A DNA stretch of 64,000 nucleotides from Paraburkholderia phenoliruptrix (GTDB lineage: Bacteria > Pseudomonadota > Gammaproteobacteria > Burkholderiales > Burkholderiaceae): contig NZ_JAEUAV010000007.1 of NCBI RefSeq assembly GCF_019511605.1, positions 62,001 to 126,000 of the forward strand, in the 5' to 3' direction. A model generated the notes under the pieces. The model saw only the letters and a list, made by a program, of their open reading frames with translations, had not been told where the DNA came from and made no database searches. Position 1 is the first letter of the stretch. Every line of letters starts with the position of its first letter. Shown piece by piece: positions 20,195 to 29,034 of the stretch. The position numbers and the translations under genes are program-made.

Positions 20195-21069
20195 TCGCGC
20201 CGCTCACACAGGCCGTGCGCGGCCAGCCGATGCCTTCTATCGCCGAACCGGTGATCGAGGTGATCGACGTCACCAAGCGCTATGGCCGCCACATCGTGCA
20301 TCAGCATCTGAACCTCGACGTGCGGCGCGGCGAAATCGTGTCGATCGTCGGCGGTTCGGGCGCCGGAAAGACCACGCTCGTGAGGCAGATTCTCGGGCTC
20401 GAGCGGCCCTCGTCGGGAACCATCAAGCTGTTCGGCGAGGACCTCGCGACCATCTCGCCCGAAACCGCGCTGCTTATGCGCAGCCGCTCGGGCATGCTGT
20501 TTCAGCGCGGGGCGCTGTTCTCGTCGCTGTCGGTCTTCGACAACGTCGCGCAGCCGGTGCGCGAGCTCGGCAAGGTGCCGGAGGATCTGCTGCGCGACAT
20601 CGTCATGCTGAAGCTGGAGATGGTCGGCCTGCCGTGCAAGCACGCGTCGAAAATGCCCTCGGCGTTATCGGGCGGCATGATCAAACGCGTCGGCATTGCG
20701 CGCGCCATTGCGCTCGAACCGGAACTGCTGTTTCTCGACGAACCGACCGCCGGCCTCGATCCTCAGGCGTCCGACGAGTTCGTCGAGCTGATCTCGGCAC
20801 TGCATCGCGCGCTCGGTCTGACAGTCGTGATGGTCACGCACGATCTCGACACGATGGTGGCGTTGTCCACGCGCGTGGCGGTGCTGGCGGATCGCAAGGT
20901 GCTGGTCGCCGCACCGGTGGAGGAGGCCGCGGGCGTCGATCATCCTTTCATTCGCGAATATTTTCTCGGCTTGCGCGGGCGGCGCGCACTGCAGGCGCTG
21001 CCGCCCGAACGGCGCGCGAAGCTGCCGCACGCGGCGCTCGAGCCGGCGTCGTCGGCATTGTCGCTGTAG
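20191..21069 (+). CDS. MlaF-like ABC transporter ATP-binding protein
   Basis: A 292-residue ATPase of the MlaF/MKL group powering lipid transport with the adjacent permease. Walker A is GGSGAGKTTL (near residues 54-63). The signature is the MKL-type ALSGGMIKRVGIARA, Walker B is LLFLDEPTAGLDP, and the switch His is in VTHDLDTM. The start overlaps the permease stop by 4 bases. The C-terminal tail after about residue 250 (RRALQALPPERRAK) is longer than in E. coli MlaF and mostly low-complexity. Confidence 0.93.
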   Translation: MIAPLTQAVRGQPMPSIAEPVIEVIDVTKRYGRHIVHQHLNLDVRRGEIVSIVGGSGAGKTTLVRQILGLERPSSGTIKLFGEDLATISPETALLMRSRSGMLFQRGALFSSLSVFDNVAQPVRELGKVPEDLLRDIVMLKLEMVGLPCKHASKMPSALSGGMIKRVGIARAIALEPELLFLDEPTAGLDPQASDEFVELISALHRALGLTVVMVTHDLDTMVALSTRVAVLADRKVLVAAPVEEAAGVDHPFIREYFLGLRGRRALQALPPERRAKLPHAALEPASSALSL

Positions 21070-21098
21070 CTCACGGCCGTCAATCAGGGAACCCGGTA

Positions 21099-22061
21099 AT
21101 GGAAAACAAATCACATGCGTTCTGGGCAGGGCTCTTCACGATCGTCCTGCTCGCGGCGATTGCCACGGCGGCATTTTTGTTCAATGTCGACCGCGCCGTG
21201 CGCGTGCCGTACGATCTGATTGCGCGCACCAACGTAACGGGCCTTTTTAGCGACGCGGCGGTGCGCTATCGCGGGCTCGACGTCGGCAAGGTGCAGTCCA
21301 TCAAGTTCGATCGCGACCATCCGGGTCAGATCGTGATCCGCATTCTGGTCGACACGCACGCGCCGATCACGCATTCCACCTACGGCAGCCTTGGCTTCCA
21401 GGGCGTCACGGGCATTGCGTTCATCCAGCTTGACGATACGGGGCACGATCCGTCGCCGCTGCCTTCGTCGGCGAAGCAGGTCGCGCAGTTGCCGATGCGC
21501 CCGGGTCTGCTCGATCAGTTGCAGCAACGCGGCGACGTGCTGCTGAAGAAACTCGAAAGGGTCACGGACGACGTCGACAATCTGCTGTCGAAGGACATGG
21601 TCGATCAGTTGCACGGCACGGCGGCGAGCATCCAGAAGGCCGCTGACGGCGTGGCCACGCTCACGCAGCAGATGGCGCCCGCGGCCGGCAAGCTGCCCGC
21701 CACGATCGACAAGCTGGACAGCACGCTCGCCTCGACCAACCAGTTGATCACGAGCCTGAACCGTCCGGACGGGCCGTTCGAGAGCAACCTGAACAAGGTC
21801 GGCACGGCCGCGCAGCAGGCGGGCGACGCGCTCACGGCGATGAACGGCTCGTTGCAGGAGCTGTCGGCGCGAGTCGGTTACGACACGTTGCCGCGCGTCA
21901 ATTCGCTTGCCGAAGACGTGCGCTCGGCCGCGCGCTCGGTGGACCGCGCCGCCGATACGTTCAGCACCAGCCCGCGCAGCGTGCTGTTCGGCGCGCCGGC
22001 GGCGGCACCCGGGCCGGGCGAGGCCGGTTTCACGTGGCCCGCGCCGCACGCTGCGAAGTGA
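21099..22061 (+). CDS. MCE (MlaD-family) lipid-binding protein
   Basis: A 320-residue protein anchored by one N-terminal membrane helix (about 7-28, FWAGLFTIVLLAAIATAAFLF). The periplasmic MCE domain (about 38-115) contains VTGLFSDAAVRYRGLDVG and GSLGFQGVTGIAFIQL. The region 150-300 is helical and Gln/Ser/Thr-rich, longer than in E. coli MlaD, and resembles PqiB/YebT-like helical barrels or needles. The protein probably carries phospholipid across the periplasm for the ABC pair upstream. The ribosome binding site AGGGA lies about 10 bases upstream. Confidence 0.92.
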   Translation: MENKSHAFWAGLFTIVLLAAIATAAFLFNVDRAVRVPYDLIARTNVTGLFSDAAVRYRGLDVGKVQSIKFDRDHPGQIVIRILVDTHAPITHSTYGSLGFQGVTGIAFIQLDDTGHDPSPLPSSAKQVAQLPMRPGLLDQLQQRGDVLLKKLERVTDDVDNLLSKDMVDQLHGTAASIQKAADGVATLTQQMAPAAGKLPATIDKLDSTLASTNQLITSLNRPDGPFESNLNKVGTAAQQAGDALTAMNGSLQELSARVGYDTLPRVNSLAEDVRSAARSVDRAADTFSTSPRSVLFGAPAAAPGPGEAGFTWPAPHAAK

Positions 22062-22105
22062 ATCCGAACAAGTGAATCAGAAGGATTGAAGAAAGGAAGA
22101 TTGTC

Positions 22106-22747
22106 ATGTCACGCTCCATTCGCCGGTTGTTGTCCTCGCGCGTCACACGTGCGAGCGCGGCGTGCGCGGCGCTCGCCGCCGTCGGTCTACTGGTTGCCGG
22201 CTGCACGAGCACACCGGCCGCCCTGTCGGACATCCGTTATGACTTCGGCCCGCCGAAGCCCGCAACCCCGGCGGGAATGCAGCCGACCGTGAAGGTGCTG
22301 GACGTGAGCGCCCCCGAAGCCCTGCAGTCCGACAAGCTCGTCTACCGGCTCGGCTATGCGGACTCGCAGCAGGTCGCCGCGTACGCGAACAGCCACTGGA
22401 CAATGCCGCCCTCGGTGCTGCTCACGCAGCGTCTGCGCGGCGCGTTGAGTTCGCGCGGCACCGTGCTGACGGGTGCAGACGGCGTGGCCGCGCCCGTGCT
22501 GAAAATCGAATTGAGCGAGTTCGAGCAGGTTTTCGACAGTCAGTCGCAAAGCCATGCGGCGGTCACCGCGCGCGCCACGCTGATGCAGAACGGCAAGCTG
22601 ATCGGCCAGCGCACGTTCATCTCGCGTGCGCCGTCCCGTTCCGCCGACGCAGCCGGCGGCGCCCAGGCACTTGCCGCGGCCAGCGACGACCTCGTCGCGC
22701 AAATCGGCGCCTGGCTCGGCGTGCAGGCGCTGGTCGCCGCGCAATGA
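22106..22747 (+). CDS. ABC-type transport auxiliary lipoprotein
   Basis: A 213-residue outer-membrane-type lipoprotein. The signal peptide ends with the lipobox LVAGC, giving a lipidated Cys near residue 33. The following domain fits the ABC-type transport auxiliary lipoprotein family, as in PqiC, with LVYRLGYADSQQVAAYANSHW as the characteristic block near residues 78-98. PqiC forms the outer-membrane end of an MCE transport line, so this is likely the terminal component of the preceding operon. The ribosome binding site AAAGGAAG fixes the start. Confidence 0.88.
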   Translation: MSRSIRRLLSSRVTRASAACAALAAVGLLVAGCTSTPAALSDIRYDFGPPKPATPAGMQPTVKVLDVSAPEALQSDKLVYRLGYADSQQVAAYANSHWTMPPSVLLTQRLRGALSSRGTVLTGADGVAAPVLKIELSEFEQVFDSQSQSHAAVTARATLMQNGKLIGQRTFISRAPSRSADAAGGAQALAAASDDLVAQIGAWLGVQALVAAQ

Positions 22748-22778
22748 CGGGCGCGCAGCGCACGCAACGGGGCGCTGC

Positions 22779-23936
22779 ATGAGCGAACGATCGTGGTTGC
22801 GCCGTCCTTCGGTGCTTTCGCGCCAGGCGCTGCTGTTGTACACCGCGCTGATCGTCTACGGATCGTGGTATCCGTTCATGGGCTGGCGCTCGCTCGGCCT
22901 CGGGCCCCTCGCGTTCCTTTCCGATCCGATGCCGCAGTACCTGACGGCGTTCGACGTCGTCACCAATGTGCTCGGCTATATGCCGTTCGGCGCGCTCATG
23001 GTGCTCGCGCTCTACCCGCGCTGGCGCGGGCCGCTCGCGGTCGCGCTGGCGTTCGTGCTGGGCGGGCTGCTGTCGGGCCTGATGGAAGCCGTGCAAACCT
23101 ATCTGCCGACGCGCGTCGCCTCCAACCTCGATCTGGCCGCCAATGCGCTCGGCGCGCTGCTCGGCGCGGCAATCATGTCGCCTGCCACGGGCGCGCTGCT
23201 CGACCGCGGCTTGTTGCGGCGCTTGCGGCTCATGTGGTTCGAGCGCGACAGCGCGGCGCTGGCGTGTCTCGTGGCCGCGTGGCCGTTTGCGACGATGTAT
23301 CCGTCGCCGCGCCTGCTCGGACTCGGCAACTGGCCGCGCGCGCTGTGGGCGCGCTTCGACTCCACCACACAGGACGCGCTGTTTTCATGGGCGCCGGCGG
23401 CCTGGCACGTCGGCGCCTGGCCGGCCTGGGTCGCCGCGTGGTTGCCGGAGGACGCGTGGGAAGCGCTCATCACGACGCTCAATCTGTTCGCCGCACTTGC
23501 GCTCGCGTCCTTGTCGGTGCGCCGCCATGCGCCGCGCGTGCGGCTGTTGCTGCTCTTTAGCGTCGCGACGCTGGGCGTGAAGGCGGGCGCGACGTTTCTG
23601 CAATCGCAATCGGGCCTCGCGTTCGACTGGGCGACGCCGGGCGGTCTGGCGGGCCTCGGCTGCGGCGCGCTGCTCGGGCTCGCCGCGCTGCGTTTGCGGC
23701 GCAGCGCGCGGGCGGCGCTCGCGGCCGCTGCACTGGTCGTCACGCTGGTGCTCGTGAACCTGCTGCCGGTGAATCCTTATTTCGATGTGGTGCTGGCCGA
23801 CTGGCGGCAAGGGCGCTATCTGCACTTCAACGGACTCGCGCGCTGGCTTGCGTGGGTGTGGCCGTATGCGGCGCTCGTGTGGCTCGCGTTTGTCGTCGAG
23901 CGGGTGTGGCTCGGGCGGCGCACGCGGCGCGCGTGA
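22779..23936 (+). CDS. VanZ family membrane protein
   Basis: A 385-residue integral membrane protein with about nine or ten predicted helices. The N-terminal half has the VanZ-like arrangement (YGSWYPFMGW near residue 28, VVTNVLGYMPFG near 62, SGLMEAVQTYLPTRVASNLDLAANALGA as conserved region). VanZ-type proteins are linked to teicoplanin resistance in Gram-positives, but most family members have no known function. The C-terminal half is a less conserved helical region. The start at 22779 is inferred from the family N-terminus. It follows the lipoprotein gene by 31 bases and may be co-transcribed with the MCE operon. Confidence 0.82.
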   Translation: MSERSWLRRPSVLSRQALLLYTALIVYGSWYPFMGWRSLGLGPLAFLSDPMPQYLTAFDVVTNVLGYMPFGALMVLALYPRWRGPLAVALAFVLGGLLSGLMEAVQTYLPTRVASNLDLAANALGALLGAAIMSPATGALLDRGLLRRLRLMWFERDSAALACLVAAWPFATMYPSPRLLGLGNWPRALWARFDSTTQDALFSWAPAAWHVGAWPAWVAAWLPEDAWEALITTLNLFAALALASLSVRRHAPRVRLLLLFSVATLGVKAGATFLQSQSGLAFDWATPGGLAGLGCGALLGLAALRLRRSARAALAAAALVVTLVLVNLLPVNPYFDVVLADWRQGRYLHFNGLARWLAWVWPYAALVWLAFVVERVWLGRRTRRA

Positions 23937-24050
23937 GCCGGCGAGCCGCAGCCCCATCGCTCGCGCGCGCATCCGCGAAAACATCGCGCTGCTGCGCCAA
24001 ACCGCGTTCTGCTGCACTATTGCCCTTCTGACAGCCTTCCCCCTTAGATC

Positions 24051-24374
24051 ATGGACTCGTTCTACAAATATCACGTCTTCTTTTGCCTGAATCAGCGCGA
24101 GCCTGGCGCGGAGCGCCCAAGCTGCGCGAACTGCAACGCGCAGGCCATGCAGGAGCACGCGAAAAAGCGCGTAAAGAAACTCGGTCTGGCGGGCCCCGGC
24201 CAGGTGCGCATCAACAAGGCGGGTTGTCTCGACCGCTGCGAGCTTGGCCCGGCGCTGGTGGTCTATCCCGAAGGCGTCTGGTACACGTATGTGGATGAAA
24301 GCGATATCGACGAGATCGTCGACTCGCATCTCGCGAACGGCAAGATCGTCGAGCGTCTGAAAATCGATCAATAA
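24051..24374 (+). CDS. Thioredoxin-like 2Fe-2S ferredoxin
   Basis: A 107-residue protein of the thioredoxin-fold (2Fe-2S) ferredoxin family. Cysteines at about residues 12, 25 and 28 (FFCLNQ, SCANCNAQ) and the pair in AGCLDRCELGP supply the cluster ligands. The VVYPEGVWYTYV segment is typical of the family. Such proteins transfer electrons in the cytoplasm, but the partner is unknown. The hydrolase gene follows after 8 bases, so they are probably co-transcribed. Confidence 0.9.
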   Translation: MDSFYKYHVFFCLNQREPGAERPSCANCNAQAMQEHAKKRVKKLGLAGPGQVRINKAGCLDRCELGPALVVYPEGVWYTYVDESDIDEIVDSHLANGKIVERLKIDQ

Positions 24375-24382
24375 GCGCCACC

Positions 24383-25027
24383 ATGAACGTACATACGAAG
24401 AAGTACCTGATTGACGGCTCGGTCGGCAAGATCGAGGTCGCGCTCGACCTGCCGGACGAGGCGCGCGAAAACGGCGCCGCGCCGCGCGGCATTGCACTCG
24501 TCGCGCATCCGCATCCGCTCTTTGGCGGCACGATGGACAACAAGGTCGCGCAGACGCTCGCGCGCACGCTCGTGCAGTTGAACTACATAACGTACCGCTC
24601 GAACTTTCGCGGCGTAGGGCAAACGCAAGGCGAGCACGATGCGGGCATCGGCGAGCGCGACGATTTGCGCGCGGTGCTCGACCATATGCGCGCACAGCCG
24701 GGCCAGGGCGATCTGCCGCTCGTGCTGGCGGGCTTTTCGTTCGGCACCTTCGTGCTGTCGCACGTGGCAGCGAAGCTGCGCGACGAAGGCGGGCAGATAG
24801 AGCGCATGGTGTTCGTCGGCACGGCCGCGAGCCGCTGGGAAGTCGCGCCGGTGCCCGAAAACACGCTGGTGATTCACGGCGAGACGGACGACACGGTTCC
24901 CATTCAATCGGTTTACGACTGGGCGCGGCCGCAGGAATTGCCTGTCGTGGTGATTCCGGGCGCCGAGCATTTCCTGCATCGCAAGCTGCACGTCCTGAAG
25001 CGGATCATCGTCGACGCATGGCGTTGA
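24383..25027 (+). CDS. Alpha/beta hydrolase
   Basis: A 214-residue alpha/beta hydrolase resembling the YcjY/dienelactone-type group. HPHPLFGGTMDNKV (near residues 41-54) is the oxyanion region typical of this family. GFSFGTF carries the nucleophile Ser near residue 117, HGETDDTVP the Asp, and GAEHFLHRK the His. The substrate is unknown. It sits 8 bases after the ferredoxin gene. No signal peptide, so it is cytoplasmic. Confidence 0.85.
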   Translation: MNVHTKKYLIDGSVGKIEVALDLPDEARENGAAPRGIALVAHPHPLFGGTMDNKVAQTLARTLVQLNYITYRSNFRGVGQTQGEHDAGIGERDDLRAVLDHMRAQPGQGDLPLVLAGFSFGTFVLSHVAAKLRDEGGQIERMVFVGTAASRWEVAPVPENTLVIHGETDDTVPIQSVYDWARPQELPVVVIPGAEHFLHRKLHVLKRIIVDAWR

Positions 25028-25362
25028 CCGGATGGGCCGAATCTCGATTTGCGCGGGACAGGTAGGCAAAAACTCACCATTAATTGCCCGCCGTTACGCG
25101 AAGTTGCGAGAGTAGCGCGCGTATAATGGGCGCTCTTTTTTGGGCGCAGCACGGCCATGCCGGCAGTTCGCGCGACGCGTAGCCTCTTTTCACGCGCGCA
25201 GCGGTGCCGGTTGCAGGCGTGCTGCGTGAACCGATCGCGTGGCCGGAAGTCCAACGGGCGCCCGAGCCGTTACGCCTCATATCGTGGCGGCCAGACGTTC
25301 GCCGACCGGCTCTCCCAACTCTGCGCTCTCGCGCGTGGTATTTTTCTGCACGAACCGACCCT
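25028..25362. other. Intergenic region upstream of the DD-carboxypeptidase gene
   Basis: No gene is supported in these 335 bases. A consensus TATAAT (25122-25127, plus strand) is the best promoter element in the region and would give a leader of about 230 bases. A run of T residues follows it (25135-25141). The open frame of the downstream gene extends into this region without a signal-peptide-like start. Confidence 0.45.
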
Positions 25363-26592
25363 ATGCGTTTTTCCACCTCCGGCCGCCTGTCTTTTCCTTC
25401 TGTTGCATCTCTCGTTCCCTCCACGTTAAGCCGCGCAATTGCGCTTGGCGTCGTGCTGCCCGCCACGCTCGTGAGCAGCGCCGCGTTCGCGCAAGTGCCG
25501 CCGCCGGCGGTGAATGCGCGTTCGTGGGTGCTGGTCGACGCGACCAGCAATCAGGTTCTTGCATCGGGCAATCCGGACGAGCGCGTGGAACCGGCATCGC
25601 TCACCAAGCTGATGACCGCGTATCTCGTCTTCGAAGCGCTCCAGACGAAGAAAATCACGATGGACCAGACGGTGACGCCGGGCGAAGCGGTGCGCCGCGT
25701 GCGTACCGACGAATCGCGCATGTTCATCGAGGCGAACAAGCCTGTCACCGTGCACGATCTGGTGTACGGCATGATCGTCCAGTCGGGCAACGACGCCGCC
25801 ATTGCGCTCGCCGAACTGGTGGGCGGCAGCGAGGCGCAGTTCGTCAACATGATGAACACGGAGGCCCAGCGCCTCGGCATGACGCATACGCATTTCGCCG
25901 ACGTGAACGGCATGCCCGACCCGCAGCACTACACGACCGCGGGCGACCTGGCCGTGTTGTCGGCGCGCCTGATTCGCGACTTCCCTGACTACTACAACAT
26001 CTTCTCGGTCAAGGAATTCACGTACAACAAGATCAAGCAGCCGAATCGCAACCGTCTGTTGTGGATCGACCCGACGGTGGATGGCCTGAAGACCGGCCAT
26101 ACGCAAGCTGCCGGCTACTGCCTGATCGCGAGCGCGAAGCGTTCGCTGCCGGGCACGCCGGACGCGTCGCGCCGCCTCGTCTCCGTGATGATGGGCGAGA
26201 CGAAGGAGCACGACCGCGTGCAGGACAGCCTGAAGATGCTGAACTACGGCTACTCCGCGTACGACACGGTGCGCCTGTACAAGGCGAGCCAGGTGGTCGG
26301 CACGCCGCGCGTCTATAAGGGCTCGCAGGACACCGTGCAGATCGGCGTGAAGAGCGATCAGTACATTACCGTGCCGAAGGGCATGGCCGACAAGGTGAAG
26401 CCGCAGATCGAGCAGATCGATCCGCTCATCGCGCCAATCGCCAACGGCCAGCAGGTCGGCACGTCGAAGCTCGTGGCCGACGGCAAGGTGCTCGCGCAGT
26501 TCCCGGTGGTCGCTTTGCAGGCGGTGCCGCAAGCCGGCATTGTCGGCCGCGTGTGGGATTCGCTGATGCTCATGTTCAACAAGAAAAAATAA
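25363..26592 (+). CDS. D-alanyl-D-alanine carboxypeptidase (PBP5/6 family)
   Basis: A 409-residue penicillin-binding protein that trims the terminal D-Ala from peptidoglycan stem peptides. It has a signal peptide (residues 1 to about 44, ending AAFAQ). The catalytic motifs are SLTK (SxxK, near residue 79), SGN (near 142) and KTGH (near 242). The C-terminus after about 290 is the PBP5 beta domain and ends with an amphipathic segment WDSLMLMFNKKK, likely peripheral to the inner membrane. The chosen ATG gives a normal signal peptide. The D-amino acid transaminase gene follows after 12 bases. Confidence 0.92.
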   Translation: MRFSTSGRLSFPSVASLVPSTLSRAIALGVVLPATLVSSAAFAQVPPPAVNARSWVLVDATSNQVLASGNPDERVEPASLTKLMTAYLVFEALQTKKITMDQTVTPGEAVRRVRTDESRMFIEANKPVTVHDLVYGMIVQSGNDAAIALAELVGGSEAQFVNMMNTEAQRLGMTHTHFADVNGMPDPQHYTTAGDLAVLSARLIRDFPDYYNIFSVKEFTYNKIKQPNRNRLLWIDPTVDGLKTGHTQAAGYCLIASAKRSLPGTPDASRRLVSVMMGETKEHDRVQDSLKMLNYGYSAYDTVRLYKASQVVGTPRVYKGSQDTVQIGVKSDQYITVPKGMADKVKPQIEQIDPLIAPIANGQQVGTSKLVADGKVLAQFPVVALQAVPQAGIVGRVWDSLMLMFNKKK

Positions 26593-26604
26593 GCACCCAT
26601 TTCG

Positions 26605-27528
26605 ATGACCGCTCTTTCCGATGTTTCGCTCGAACCCATCGTTTATCTGAACGGCGAAGTGGTGCCGTTGTCCGAAGCGCGCGTGCCGGTGCTCGACCGC
26701 GGCTTTATTTTCGGCGACGGCATTTACGAAGTCGCGCCGCTGTACGCGCATGCGGGCGGCCGCACGGCTTTCCGCTTTGAACAGCACCTCGCGCGCCTCG
26801 CGCGTTCGCTCGACAAGATCGGCATTGCGAATCCGCTCGACAATGCCGGCTGGCGTGCGCTGATCGAGCGCGTATGCGCGGCGAACGAAGCCGAGGCCGG
26901 CCTGGCCGCCGACCAGGACGCGATCGCTTACATTCAGGTCACGCGCGGCGTTGCAAAGCGCGCTCACGCGTTTCCCGCAGGCGTTCAGCCTACGGTGTTC
27001 GTGATGGTCACGCCGCTCAATCTGCCGAACGCCGCGCAGCGCGCGCAAGGCGTGCGGTGTATGAGCGCGGAAGATCGCCGCTGGCTTCACTGCGACATCA
27101 AGTCGGTCTCGCTGCTCGGCAATGTGCTGATGGCGCAATACGCGGCTGAAAACGACGCCTTCGAGACCATCCAGTTCCGCGATGGCTTGTTGACCGAAGG
27201 GTCGTCGTCGAATGTGTGGGTGGTGAAGGACGGCGTGCTGGCCGCGCCGCCGCGCAGCCACAAGATTCTGGAAGGCATTCGCTACGGGCTGATCGAGGAG
27301 CTCGCTGCCGAATGCGGCATTCGCTTTGAAGTGCGCGAAATTGCCGAGGCCGAGGTGCGCGCGGCGGACGAAATCGTGATCAGCTCGGCCACCAAGGAAG
27401 TGCTGCCCGTCACCCGGCTCGACGACCAGCCGGTCGGCGACGGCAAGCCGGGCGCGGTGTTTGCGGCGCTTTACGCGGCGTATCAGCGAGCCAAGGCAAG
27501 AGAAGCCCAGGCGGCAAACCAGGCGTGA
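26605..27528 (+). CDS. D-amino acid aminotransferase (class IV PLP enzyme)
   Basis: A 307-residue fold type IV aminotransferase. FIFGDGIYEVAPLY near residues 34-47 and the catalytic Lys in CDIKSVSLLGNVL (near 160) match D-alanine aminotransferase and related enzymes. TEGSSSNVWVV is the PLP phosphate-binding region. It interconverts D-alanine and pyruvate with 2-oxoglutarate/D-glutamate. Sitting right after a DD-carboxypeptidase gene suggests reuse of released D-Ala. A branched-chain aminotransferase or aminodeoxychorismate lyase is a less likely alternative. Confidence 0.88.
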   Translation: MTALSDVSLEPIVYLNGEVVPLSEARVPVLDRGFIFGDGIYEVAPLYAHAGGRTAFRFEQHLARLARSLDKIGIANPLDNAGWRALIERVCAANEAEAGLAADQDAIAYIQVTRGVAKRAHAFPAGVQPTVFVMVTPLNLPNAAQRAQGVRCMSAEDRRWLHCDIKSVSLLGNVLMAQYAAENDAFETIQFRDGLLTEGSSSNVWVVKDGVLAAPPRSHKILEGIRYGLIEELAAECGIRFEVREIAEAEVRAADEIVISSATKEVLPVTRLDDQPVGDGKPGAVFAALYAAYQRAKAREAQAANQA

Positions 27529-27550
27529 GAGGCGCGGCAAGGAGCAACAA

Positions 27551-27820
27551 ATGAATCCGGCAGACGAATCACTAATTGAGTACCCCTGCGATTTTCCGAT
27601 CAAGATCATGGGTAAATCGCACCCGGAGTTTGCCGAGACAATCGTCACGGTGGTCCGGCAATTCGACAGCGAAGTCGACGCCTCGCGCGTCGAATCGCGT
27701 CCGTCCAGCGGCGGCAATTACACCGGTCTGACCGTGACGGTGCGCGCCATCAGCCGCGCGCAGCTCGACGATATTTACCGCGCGCTCACCGGGCATCCGA
27801 TGGTCAAGGTGGTGCTGTAG
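27551..27820 (+). CDS. DUF493 (YbeD-like) protein
   Basis: An 89-residue protein of the UPF0250/YbeD family, a small ferredoxin-like alpha-beta fold resembling ACT-type regulatory domains. Visible core: LIEYPCDFPIKIMGKS and SSGGNYTGLTVTVRA. In many proteobacteria ybeD lies between the PBP5-type gene and lipB. Here it keeps that position (dacC-like, dat, ybeD, then lipB-lipA), interrupted by the LysR and DUF2917 genes. AAGGAG lies 7-12 bases upstream of the ATG. Confidence 0.92.
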   Translation: MNPADESLIEYPCDFPIKIMGKSHPEFAETIVTVVRQFDSEVDASRVESRPSSGGNYTGLTVTVRAISRAQLDDIYRALTGHPMVKVVL

Positions 27821-27838
27821 CGCACCGAGTCGGTCACG

Positions 27839-28936
27839 TTACGGCGCGGCGCGCAACGCGTGCGCCGTGCTGCCGGGGCTGGCTGCGCCAGCCGCGTCCA
27901 CCTTGGCGGGCGAAGTCGACGAGCTGGTCGAACCCGCCGCCGAACCCGCCGAACCCGCCGAACCCGCCGAACCCGCCGAACCCGCCGAACCCGCCGAACC
28001 GGCCGAACCGGCCGCCGGTCCCGCCTCGCAGGCCCGCTCGAAAAGCTGCTTGAACCGCCCCACCTCCGCAAACACCCAGTCGCGAAATGCTTTCACTTTG
28101 GCGGTTTCCAGCATGTGCGGCGGGCAGATGAAGTAGTACTGCCACGGGCTCGGCCCATCCACGTTGAAAAGCCGTACTAGCCGCCCCGCCGCAATCTCGT
28201 GCATGGCGAGCGAGCGGCGCGTGAGCGCGATTCCCTGACCGTCGATTGCCGCCTGCAGCAGATTCGACGAATCCTGATACAGCACGCCGCGCTTGGGCTC
28301 CGTCCAGTCGGTGAGCCCCGCCGCGTCGAACCACGGGCGCCACAGTTCGTCGTCCGAGCGCAGCAGCGGCAGGTGGGCGAGCTCGGCCGGCGTGGCGGGC
28401 AGCTTGCCGCCGTTGAAGGTCGGTGCGCACGCGGGGAAGAAGATTTCCTCCAGCAGCAGTTCAGAGTGCAGCCCCGCATATTTCCCGTAGCCGAAGCGGA
28501 TCGCCACGTCCACGTCGTCACGCGCGAAGTCCGTCAGCGCGTTGGTGGACAGTAATTCGAGGTCCCATTGCGGATGCGCCTCGATAAAGCTGCCGACGCG
28601 CGGCGTGACCCAACGCGCCGCAAACGACGACAGCATCGACACCACCAGCCGCCGCTCGCGGTCGCCCGCGCGCAATTCGCGCGTGGCGTCGCACAGCGCG
28701 GCGAGCGCGGCGCGCACCTGGTTTGCATAGCGCCGGCCTGTTTCGGTAAGACGCACGCGTTTGCCGTCGCGCGCGAACAACGCGACCCCAAGCTCGGCCT
28801 CCAGCGCACGAATCTGATGACTGACCGCGCCGTGAGTGACGAAAAGCTCGTCCGCGGCGCGCGAAAAGCTCTCGTGGCGGGCGGCCGCTTCGAAGGCCTT
28901 GATCGCATTCAAGGGCGGAAGGTGGCGAAGCTCCAT
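27839..28936 (-). CDS. LysR-family regulator (GcvA-like) with repeat-coded C-terminal tail
   Basis: A 365-residue LysR regulator. The N-terminal helix-turn-helix (MELRHLPPLNAIKAFEAAAR, HESFSRAADELFVTHGAVSHQI) is followed by a substrate-binding domain (about 90-305) of the GcvA type (SSNLLQAAIDGQGIAL). Normal GcvA-like proteins end near residue 305-310. This one continues about 55 residues with a Gly-Ser-Ala repeat (GSAGSAGSA) coded by 9-bp tandem units. A GTG start five codons upstream (28951) is possible. It is divergent from the DUF2917 gene at 29035, which is the likely target because this pair is commonly adjacent. Confidence 0.88.
   Translation of the reverse strand: MELRHLPPLNAIKAFEAAARHESFSRAADELFVTHGAVSHQIRALEAELGVALFARDGKRVRLTETGRRYANQVRAALAALCDATRELRAGDRERRLVVSMLSSFAARWVTPRVGSFIEAHPQWDLELLSTNALTDFARDDVDVAIRFGYGKYAGLHSELLLEEIFFPACAPTFNGGKLPATPAELAHLPLLRSDDELWRPWFDAAGLTDWTEPKRGVLYQDSSNLLQAAIDGQGIALTRRSLAMHEIAAGRLVRLFNVDGPSPWQYYFICPPHMLETAKVKAFRDWVFAEVGRFKQLFERACEAGPAAGSAGSAGSAGSAGSAGSAGSAGSAAGSTSSSTSPAKVDAAGAASPGSTAHALRAAP
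27926..28014 (-). repeat. 9-bp minisatellite in LysR gene
   Basis: About eight to nine near-perfect copies of CCGAACCCG (plus strand), with CCGAACCGG variants at the right end. On the minus strand the unit encodes Gly-Ser-Ala in frame, so copy-number change would not shift the frame. Confidence 0.85.
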
Positions 28937-29034
28937 CGCAATTTTTCTCACATAGAGGTGAAAATTGATCGTTTTGCACGAACCCTTGCTGCGCCTACGA
29001 TTGTAGCCATGAAACGACTTTTGGCGAGGGCATC

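Noticed and set aside
25426..27717. 763-codon minus-strand open frame
   Set aside because: It lies antisense to the DD-carboxypeptidase and D-amino acid transaminase genes, has no family features and a His/Arg-rich composition typical of antisense frames in GC-rich DNA.
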